From the NCBI GenBank assembly GCA_035457105.1, contig DATIBX010000420.1, positions 1-8,643 on the forward strand: a stretch of DNA of 8,643 nt. The letters are read 5' to 3'. This document shows positions 1 through 6,070 of this stretch, piece after piece. Positions within the stretch are counted from its first letter, which is position 1. The number at the start of each line of letters is the position of its first letter. The notes beneath the pieces are model-generated. The model did not search any database and was not told the DNA's origin. It saw only the letters and a program-made list of their open reading frames with translations. A program made the position numbers and the translations under genes. The DNA is from PSRF01 sp035457105. GTDB taxonomy: Bacteria; Acidobacteriota; Blastocatellia; Pyrinomonadales; Pyrinomonadaceae.

Positions 1-3000
1 CGGGTAGCAAACAGCCAGATTATTTTCCGCGCAAAGTTGTAAGTATCGTTCGAGTCTTGCGCTGGAGTGTTCTGGGCCCTGCCCTTCGTAACCATGCGGC
101 AGTAACATTACCAGTCGCGACTTCTGTTTCCATTTGTCTTCAGAAGCGGCGATGTATTGGTCGATTATTGTCTGTGCGCCATTCCCAAAATCACCAAACT
201 GAGCTTCCCACATTATCAGCGCGTGCTTTGCAACAACTGAGTAACCGTATTCAAATCCGAGTACGCCTTCCTCTGACAGCGAGCTGTCGAACACTTCGAA
301 GCGCGCTTCTGGATGTGATTCATTCCGCAGTTCCGACAATGGGCACCATGACTTTCCCGTTTGCGTGTCGTAAAGCACGGCGTGTCGTTGGCTGAACGTA
401 CCGCGGCCGGAATCCTGTCCGCTCAGGCGGACTTGAGTCCCCTCGATAACCAGTGAACCGAAAGCGATAGCTTCGGCAAAGGCCCAGTCGATCGGGAAGC
501 TGCCTTCGCCCATCTTGGCCCGTCTTGCGAGTTGGCCCACCATCTTGGGATTAACATTAAATCCTTCTGGAACGACTGCGATCTTATGAGTGATGGATTT
601 GATTGTCTCTGCTGAAACAGCAGTAGGCACGATGATCGAGCCTTCGAAGTCCTGAGTTTGTGGCTGCGCTTGAGCCGGTTCTTCGGTAACCTTCCGTTTA
701 GCGTTTGCGAGCGCCGTTTCGTACCGCTTGACGCGCTCTTCTATCAGCTGGTTAACCTCTTCTTCCGTTACCACACCCTCTTTTATCAATCGCTTGGCAT
801 AAACCGCTCGCACGCCCGGGTGAGCCTTTACTCTGGTGTACATCAAAGGCTGCGTATAGCTTGGCTCGTCAGCTTCATTGTGGCCTAACCTGCGAAATCC
901 GATCAGATCCAGCACTACGTCTTTATTGAATCGCTGCCGATAGTCGAGCGCGATCGTCAGGACTCGAAATGCAGCTTCCGGATCGTCACTGTTGATATGA
1001 AAGATTGGTAATTGCGTCATTCGCGCGACGTCTGTCGAGTAGATAGTCGAGCGTCCTGCTTCCGGAGACGTTGTGAAGCCGATTTGATTGTTGATGATGA
1101 TGTGAATCGTGCCACCAGTCCGGTAGCCCTTCAGCTGAGCGAGGTTCAGCGTTTCCATGACAATGCCTTGTCCCGCAAAAGCCGCATCGCCGTGCAATAA
1201 AATCGGCATTGCCAAATCCATCACATCATCGCGACTCAACTGTTCCTTGCCGAAACGTTCATCCTGGGTAGCGCGGACCATGCCCTCGACAACGGGATCA
1301 ACTGCTTCAAGGTGACTTGGATTTGGAGAAACTGTCAGCCGGACCTTTCGACCCGTTTCAGTAACACGCTCTCCGGTGGCGCCCTGGTGATACTTGACAT
1401 CGCCTTCGTCAGCAGGGAATTCAGGATGTACCGAACCTTCGAAAGCCGCAAAAATTCTCTCGCAAAGATTTCCGACAACGTTGGCTAGCACATTCAAGCG
1501 CCCGCGATGGGCCATACCGAGAGTGATGTCTTCGACGCCCTGTTCGGCCGCTTTTTCGATCAGACGATCGAGTACCGGAATGACTGTTTCGCAGCCTTCT
1601 AAAGAAAATCGTTTCTGTCCCAGGTACTTCGTATGAAGGAAGCGTTCAAACTGTTCTGCCGAGATCAGTTTCCACAGTAGTTTCTTTTTGACCTCAACCG
1701 GAATGGGTTGCGGTTGAACAAACTCTCTTCTGATCTGTTCGCGAATCCAGTTCTTCTCTTCTTTACTTTGAATGTGACGATATTCGACGCCAACTTTGCC
1801 GCAGTATGCGCGCTGAAGGATGTTGAGTATCTCGCGCAACGTATCGCTTTGTCTGTTTGCCAGGCCATCTGTTATGAATTCGCGATCAAGATCCCAAATC
1901 GTTAGACCGTAAGTTTCGATATCGAGCTCGGGGTGATAAAGCACTGGCAACGCATGTAGTGGATCGATGTCTGCGATGAGGTGTCCGCGAACGCGATAGG
2001 CGTTAATCAACTCGATCACGCGAGCTTCCTTTAAGGTTTGTTCACGCGAGCTGTCGCCGCCGATAAAGAATGGATTTCGATCCAGGCTCCAACGCAGCGG
2101 CGGATAGGGAATTCCGAGGTCAGAGAAAATCCCATCGTAAAAACCATCTTTCCCGATGATCAACTCATGAACTCGAGCGAGAAATGCGCCCGACTCGGCA
2201 CCTTGAATTATTCGATGGTCGTAAGTGCTGGTAATTGCAATCGCTTTGCTGATCCCAAGTTGTGAAAAAGCTTCCGGTGCGAGTGCCTGGTATTCGGCGG
2301 GGTACTCGATTGCTCCGGTTGCAATGATTAAGGATTGGCCAGCCATCAGCCGGGGGATTGAGGCTACAGTGCCTAGAGTCCCGGGATTAGTCAGCGACAC
2401 CGTCGTTCCCTGGAAGTCAGGAATTTGTAACTTGCCGTCGCGGGCTCGTTTCACCACGTCGTCATACGCGGCGAGAAACTGCGAAAAGGTTAGCGTGTTG
2501 GCGTTTTTAATATTGGGCACGAGGAGGCTGCGCGAGCCGTCTTTCTTTGTAGTGTCGACGGCTACGCCAAGATTTACTGCGGTTCTCTTTGCTCTCGCTG
2601 GATTGCCGGATGTTTCAGTGAAGCAATCGTTCAACTGCGGAAACTGATCAAGTGCCCGTAAGATGGCCCACGCTATGAGGTGTGTGTACGATGCCTTTCC
2701 GCCGTCATTTTCGGATAAATGCTTGTTGATGATCCGACGATTCTCGTCAAGCAATTTAACGGGTATACGTCTCTCAGAGGTTGCCGTCGGAACGGAGAGG
2801 CTGCTCTCCATATTTTCGACGATTTTGAGTGCCGGCCCACGAATCGGCAGCACTTCAAAGTTGCCATCTACGGCCGGCGGTGCAGTTGGTTTTTTCTCAA
2901 TCGCCGGGGCTGTTGCGACGGCAGGAGCTGGTTGGGTGTTTGCAGTTCCTTCTTTCTGTATAGCAGCTTGCGGCCTTCCGTTTCCTGATTGTTTACTGGT

Positions 3001-3165
3001 GGTTGTGTCGCCACCCATCAATTCGGAAAAGTAGGCGCGCCATGAGTCGTCAACTAGTTCTGGATTGCTTCGGAATCTATCGAGGAGTCCCTGAACATAA
3101 GGGGCGTTCGGACCAAATTCTTCAGCGATAAGTTCGGAAAAATCAATTTTGTTTTGCGGGTTCAA
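1..3165 (-). CDS. kgd: Multifunctional 2-oxoglutarate dehydrogenase E1 / succinyltransferase-like E2 fusion (Kgd/OdhA type), 3' end missing
   Basis: One open frame of 1055 codons runs from a TTG at 3165 to the left edge with no stop. It is a thiamine-diphosphate enzyme of the TCA cycle that decarboxylates 2-oxoglutarate. In the Kgd/OdhA family an acyltransferase (E2-like) domain is fused in front of E1. Seen in order: a short N-terminal segment (FGPNAPYVQGLLDRF); a Pro/Ala/Thr-rich linker at about 50-100; an E2-like domain at about 105-335 with SLTNPGTLGTV and the catalytic-His motif YDHRIIQGAESG (H317); then E1 from about 380. E1 shows AYRVRGHL, GMAHRGRLNVLAN (H553), NPSHLEAVDPV (H618), the ThDP/Mg motif GDAAFAGQG (D660) with NNQIGF (N692-N693), and RRLGHNEADEP. 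Family members are about 1200-1250 residues, so roughly 180 C-terminal residues lie outside. The TTG start is chosen because a stop lies 14 codons upstream, AGAGGA precedes it, and the first in-frame ATG (codon 50) would remove the conserved N-terminus. Family assignment is very secure; the start is fairly secure. Confidence 0.95.
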   Translation of the reverse strand, partial: MNPQNKIDFSELIAEEFGPNAPYVQGLLDRFRSNPELVDDSWRAYFSELMGGDTTTSKQSGNGRPQAAIQKEGTANTQPAPAVATAPAIEKKPTAPPAVDGNFEVLPIRGPALKIVENMESSLSVPTATSERRIPVKLLDENRRIINKHLSENDGGKASYTHLIAWAILRALDQFPQLNDCFTETSGNPARAKRTAVNLGVAVDTTKKDGSRSLLVPNIKNANTLTFSQFLAAYDDVVKRARDGKLQIPDFQGTTVSLTNPGTLGTVASIPRLMAGQSLIIATGAIEYPAEYQALAPEAFSQLGISKAIAITSTYDHRIIQGAESGAFLARVHELIIGKDGFYDGIFSDLGIPYPPLRWSLDRNPFFIGGDSSREQTLKEARVIELINAYRVRGHLIADIDPLHALPVLYHPELDIETYGLTIWDLDREFITDGLANRQSDTLREILNILQRAYCGKVGVEYRHIQSKEEKNWIREQIRREFVQPQPIPVEVKKKLLWKLISAEQFERFLHTKYLGQKRFSLEGCETVIPVLDRLIEKAAEQGVEDITLGMAHRGRLNVLANVVGNLCERIFAAFEGSVHPEFPADEGDVKYHQGATGERVTETGRKVRLTVSPNPSHLEAVDPVVEGMVRATQDERFGKEQLSRDDVMDLAMPILLHGDAAFAGQGIVMETLNLAQLKGYRTGGTIHIIINNQIGFTTSPEAGRSTIYSTDVARMTQLPIFHINSDDPEAAFRVLTIALDYRQRFNKDVVLDLIGFRRLGHNEADEPSYTQPLMYTRVKAHPGVRAVYAKRLIKEGVVTEEEVNQLIEERVKRYETALANAKRKVTEEPAQAQPQTQDFEGSIIVPTAVSAETIKSITHKIAVVPEGFNVNPKMVGQLARRAKMGEGSFPIDWAFAEAIAFGSLVIEGTQVRLSGQDSGRGTFSQRHAVLYDTQTGKSWCPLSELRNESHPEARFEVFDSSLSEEGVLGFEYGYSVVAKHALIMWEAQFGDFGNGAQTIIDQYIAASEDKWKQKSRLVMLLPHGYEGQGPEHSSARLERYLQLCAENNLAVCYP

Positions 3166-3174
3166 CCTTAAAAA

Positions 3175-3180
3175 TCCTCT
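3175..3180 (-). promoter_or_regulatory. Ribosome binding site deciding the kgd TTG start
   Basis: On the minus strand AGAGGA lies nine bases before the TTG at 3165-3163. It is the only purine-rich Shine-Dalgarno-like stretch near the gene's 5' end. A second in-frame TTG at 3183-3181 lies upstream of it and has no such site. This supports initiation at 3165. Confidence 0.6.
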
Positions 3181-3284
3181 CAATAGGCAGGAGCGTCATT
3201 CTGTGAGCGCTCGAAATAAAATGGCTTCCAAATCCAATGTTTTTTGAAGTAGATAGACTAACATCTCCGATATTCAATTGCACA

Positions 3285-3365
3285 TTTGGGGCTTTGGACT
3301 TTGGTCTTTGACCTTTGATTCTGATGAACCTTGAGATATGCTCAGCTGGCCAAAGACCAAAGCCC
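3285..3365. repeat. Degenerate 7-bp tandem repeat with inverted partner (hairpin site A)
   Basis: Five consecutive units start with TTTG: TTTGGGGC (3285-3292, one base longer), TTTGGAC (3293-3299), TTTGGTC (3300-3306), TTTGACC (3307-3313) and TTTGATT (3314-3320). After a spacer the complement appears as CAAAGACCAAAG (3351-3362). It pairs perfectly over 12 bp with CTTTGGTCTTTG (3299-3310). In a second register, GGGCTTTGG (3289-3297) pairs over 9 bp with CCAAAGCCC (3357-3365). The loop is about 40 nt. There is no poly-T tail typical of an intrinsic terminator. It resembles in style the short tandem heptamer repeats known from cyanobacteria; the function is unknown. Confidence 0.75.
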
Positions 3366-3427
3366 ACCCCTTCAATTTGTCCGTCCCCGGTGCTATCGTA
3401 AGCGCGCAATCCTTTGCTGAACAGAAG

Positions 3428-4042
3428 ATGGACGAACCAGTCGCCCTTGCAACAACTACCCCTCCGGCCAGACTCAGGACCATCGTTGTTTTTGGTGCCT
3501 TGTTTCTTGTCTTTGGAGCCGTTCTAGTTCTCGCGTATCTCGCTTCGTTTTCCCGTCCCGTCACCACAGTCATTCTCGTCCGCCACGCTGAAAAGGTGCT
3601 CGATCCAAACAACCAGGATCCAGATTTGACTCCGGCGGGACAAGAGCGCGCACTCGAGATCGCGCGTATGTTCTCTGGCGCCGGCATCAACGCGATCTAC
3701 GCAACCCAATTCAAGCGCACCCAACAGACAGTCAAACCACTCGCGGACCAAACCGGAGTAACGGTATCAACTCTTAATGCGAACCAGACGGACCAACTCG
3801 TTAATCAGATTGTTACCCATCATCGAGGCCAAACCATTTTCGTCGCCGGGCACAACAACACCGTACCAGCAATCATTTCAGCCTTAACCGGTGAAAACTA
3901 CCCGGTCATTCCCGAAAGTGAATACGACAATCTGTATGTGGTGACTATTTATCGCGTCGGCAAAGCAAAAGTGATGAAACTAAAATATGGTCAGGCCAGT
4001 ACTCAAGGTGTTGGCACTGGCACAATGGTCTCACCCAAATAG
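3428..4042 (+). CDS. Membrane-anchored histidine phosphatase family (RHG/SixA-like) protein
   Basis: A 204-residue protein if started at the ATG at 3428. One hydrophobic segment (about residues 18-38, IVVFGALFLVFGAVLVLAYL) is followed by a histidine-phosphatase domain. The RHG-type motif LVRHAEK gives R52 and the phospho-accepting H53. FKRTQQT gives R97, and VAGHNNT gives the second active-site H142; all four core residues are present. The domain is short, as in SixA/phosphoglycerate-mutase-like minimal members, and the natural substrate cannot be read from sequence. R15 and R17 before the helix weakly favour the N-terminus inside and the catalytic domain outside the membrane. The same frame is open from an ATG at 3338 (234 aa), but that extension is encoded by the repeat hairpin and looks like leader sequence, so 3428 is preferred. 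Neither start has a strong ribosome site. It lies 12 bp before the amidase gene, so the two are probably co-transcribed. Confidence 0.85.
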   Translation: MDEPVALATTTPPARLRTIVVFGALFLVFGAVLVLAYLASFSRPVTTVILVRHAEKVLDPNNQDPDLTPAGQERALEIARMFSGAGINAIYATQFKRTQQTVKPLADQTGVTVSTLNANQTDQLVNQIVTHHRGQTIFVAGHNNTVPAIISALTGENYPVIPESEYDNLYVVTIYRVGKAKVMKLKYGQASTQGVGTGTMVSPK

Positions 4043-4054
4043 CTTCCTACAAAT

Positions 4055-5914
4055 ATGAAAAAAAAAGAGTCCACCTCTACCCGTCGACAGCAATCAAAAC
4101 ACGCAACCTCAACTTCAAAACCTAAGCGCACATTACACGTTGGACGGCGCTCATTTCTGAAAGCAGTTCCAGCAATGGGTGCAGCTGGTCTAATAGTTGC
4201 CAACGATCCAGTGGCGACTCTCGGACAATCGCCTGGTCCGACGCCTGCACCATCTCCCGCACCAATTCCTTCTCCATCTCCTACGCCGCAAAGAATTAAC
4301 AAAGAGATGATGCGTCAAGCCGAAAAGCTGATTGGCATCGAGTATGGCGATGCCGAGGAATCGATGGCTCTTGGTGGCGTGAATCGAAATCTTGGTGCTT
4401 ATGAAACGGTGAGAAAGATCGACATTCCGCTCGACACTGAGCCGGCCATTGTCTTTCACCCCGCTCGCGCAAAACGAGAACTCTATTCATCAAAAAGCAA
4501 GTTTCGCTTTAGTAAGGTTGAAATTCCTTCCTTTAAGATAGTGGACGAGCTGGCGTTCGCTACGGTAGCGCAGTTGGCTGAATTGATTCGTACCAAAAAA
4601 GTTTCATCAGTCGAACTTACCAGGATGTATCTGAACCGACTTAAGCGCTATGGACCAAAATTGCTTTGCGTCGTGACCCTGACTGAAGACCTCGCCCTCA
4701 AACAAGCCGAGGCAGCCGATGCCGATCTAAAACGCGGTCATTATCGAGGACCACTCCACGGCTTACCATGGGGCGCAAAGGACCTCTTTGCCACGAAGGG
4801 AATAAAAACTACCTGGGGTGCAGAGCCCTATCGCGATCAGGTCATCGATTACGACGCGACCGTCATTGAAAGACTGAGGGAAGCAGGAGCAGTACTAGTG
4901 GCGAAACTTTCAATGGGCGCGTTGGCGCAGGGACCAAGATGGTTTGGAGGCGTGACCCGGAATCCGTGGCAGCCCGATGAAGCCGAATTGGGATCAAGTG
5001 GCTCGTCTGCCGGTCCAGCATCGGCTACCGCCGCCGGCCTGGTAGCATTTTCAATCGGCACAGAAACGTTGGGTTCAATTGTCTCTCCATCATCGCGCTG
5101 TGGTTGTACTGGCTTGCGGCCGACCTATGGTCGGGTCAGTCGTTTTGGTGCTATGGCGCTTAGTTGGACCATGGACAAGATTGGACCTATTTGTCGTGGT
5201 GTTGAAGATTGTGCGGCAGTGCTCAGCGCTATCTATGGACCGGACGGGCGCGATCTAACAGTTGGGGATGCGCCATTCAATTGGCTGCCCAATACCGATT
5301 TGTCGAAGTTAAGAATTGGCTATCTAAAGCAGGAATTTGAAGGGGCTGGATTCCGCCCAGCCAACGACCAGCAGCGAGTCCAGGGAGAGCAACGCCGTGC
5401 TGTTTACCAGGAAGCTCTGAAAGCGCTCGGGCAGACGGGAGCTAAATTAGTGCCGATTGAGCTGCCCACCTTCTCGGCAGGTTCATTGCGATTCATACTT
5501 ACCGCCGAGGCAGCGGCGGCTTTCGACGACATTACCAGAGACGGCAGGGTGGGCCAACTTTCAGGACAGTCAGAGAATGATTGGCCCAACACCTTTCGGA
5601 CCTCGCGTTTTATTCCAGCGGTCGAATACATTCGTGCGCAACGCGCACGCACGATCCTGATAGGTCAGATGGAAAAGTTGATGTCCCAATGGGATGTGTT
5701 TGTGAGTCCGGCGCCCGGCAGTGCTAGTTTGCTTATTACGAATCTGACAGGGCAACCAGCTGTTGTGACGCCGTGCGGTTTCGTCAACAGTCTTCCGGCA
5801 GCCATCATGTTTACTGGTGGAGTGTATGACGAGGCGTCACCATTGCGAGTGGCCTTAGCGTTTGAGCAGGCGACCAAGTGGCACACGATGCATCCGAAGG
5901 TGGATTGGGCCTGA
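4055..5914 (+). CDS. Tat-exported amidase-signature family hydrolase
   Basis: A 619-residue protein. The N-terminus is strongly basic and carries a twin-arginine signal (GRRSFLKA, R31-R32) followed by a hydrophobic stretch to about residue 50. This implies export of a folded enzyme. A Pro/Ser/Thr-rich linker (about 58-79) precedes the amidase-signature domain (about 165-610). The Ser-cisSer-Lys triad is visible: K242 in PWGAKDLFATKG, cis-Ser S317 in GSSGSSAGPAS, and nucleophile S341 in GTETLGSI. The spacings of 75 and 24 residues equal those in classical family members. The family hydrolyses amide or ester bonds; the substrate here is unknown. The Tat signal, and the absence of gatB or gatC nearby, argue against GatA of the tRNA amidotransferase despite shared motifs. 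Residues 80-150 are an N-terminal extension between linker and core that I cannot assign to a domain. The start follows the phosphatase stop by 12 bp, has no clear ribosome site, and is followed by nine A's. Confidence 0.9.
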   Translation: MKKKESTSTRRQQSKHATSTSKPKRTLHVGRRSFLKAVPAMGAAGLIVANDPVATLGQSPGPTPAPSPAPIPSPSPTPQRINKEMMRQAEKLIGIEYGDAEESMALGGVNRNLGAYETVRKIDIPLDTEPAIVFHPARAKRELYSSKSKFRFSKVEIPSFKIVDELAFATVAQLAELIRTKKVSSVELTRMYLNRLKRYGPKLLCVVTLTEDLALKQAEAADADLKRGHYRGPLHGLPWGAKDLFATKGIKTTWGAEPYRDQVIDYDATVIERLREAGAVLVAKLSMGALAQGPRWFGGVTRNPWQPDEAELGSSGSSAGPASATAAGLVAFSIGTETLGSIVSPSSRCGCTGLRPTYGRVSRFGAMALSWTMDKIGPICRGVEDCAAVLSAIYGPDGRDLTVGDAPFNWLPNTDLSKLRIGYLKQEFEGAGFRPANDQQRVQGEQRRAVYQEALKALGQTGAKLVPIELPTFSAGSLRFILTAEAAAAFDDITRDGRVGQLSGQSENDWPNTFRTSRFIPAVEYIRAQRARTILIGQMEKLMSQWDVFVSPAPGSASLLITNLTGQPAVVTPCGFVNSLPAAIMFTGGVYDEASPLRVALAFEQATKWHTMHPKVDWA

Positions 5915-6070
5915 AAAGTTGTCATTGATCATTGGATATTTGTCATTTGTCATTTTTGTGAGGTTGAGGATCTACTTGAGTTTTACAATTGCCGAATGAC
6001 CAAAATGGAAAATGGAAAATGGAAAATGAGAAAAGGAGCAGTTACGATCAAAAGCCCAATAAACTTGCCT
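5915..6070. other. Convergent intergenic region (amidase / CheA-like)
   Basis: These 156 bases separate two genes that point at each other, so transcription from both sides should end here. No classical GC-rich stem with a T-run was found. The only structure is the AT-rich heptad-repeat hairpin at 5921-6036, which may serve as a bidirectional end signal (inference). An open frame from 5989 translates the repeat into low-complexity sequence and then shadows the CheA-like gene, so it is not called. Confidence 0.5.
5921..6036. repeat. Two 7-bp tandem repeat arrays in inverted orientation (hairpin site B)
   Basis: Left array: GTCATTG (5921-5927), ATCATTG (5928-5934), GATATTT (5935-5941), GTCATTT (5942-5948), GTCATTT (5949-5955). 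Right array: AAAATGG three times exactly (6002-6008, 6009-6015, 6016-6022), then AAAATGA (6023-6029) and GAAAAGG (6030-6036). The complement of the right unit is CCATTTT, close to the left unit. Bases 5942-5958 can pair with 6001-6015 with one bulge, G-T pairs and one mismatch, leaving a loop of about 42 nt. It lies wholly between two convergent genes. Confidence 0.8.

Larger units (their letters stand above)
3166..3427. other. Divergent intergenic region between kgd and the phosphatase gene
   Basis: These 262 bases separate the minus-strand kgd from the plus-strand phosphatase gene, so promoters for both should lie here. No convincing -35/-10 pair could be named. A plus-strand TTGAAG (3244) with GATATT (3269) has a 19-base spacer and only partial matches. 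The right half is occupied by a heptad-repeat hairpin (3285-3365). A frame open from an ATG at 3338 runs through the right arm into the phosphatase; it is treated here as non-coding leader. Confidence 0.55.

Noticed and set aside
57..2988. Many open frames of 60-140 codons on the plus strand (for example 57-395, 2225-2647, 2663-3034)
   Set aside because: They lie antisense to the kgd frame, whose translation matches conserved Kgd motifs throughout. Their products are Ser/Arg/Cys-rich with no recognisable domain.
3244..3274. Sigma-70-like promoter TTGAAG...GATATT
   Set aside because: The spacer is 19 bases and the matches are only partial; such hits are expected by chance in this AT-rich stretch.
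4055..5914. Annotation of the amidase as GatA (Glu-tRNA amidotransferase subunit A)
   Set aside because: A Tat signal, Pro-rich linker, N-terminal extension and the lack of gatB/gatC nearby point to an exported hydrolase.
5921..6036. CRISPR array
   Set aside because: The units are contiguous 7-mers without unique spacers of CRISPR length, and no cas gene is present.
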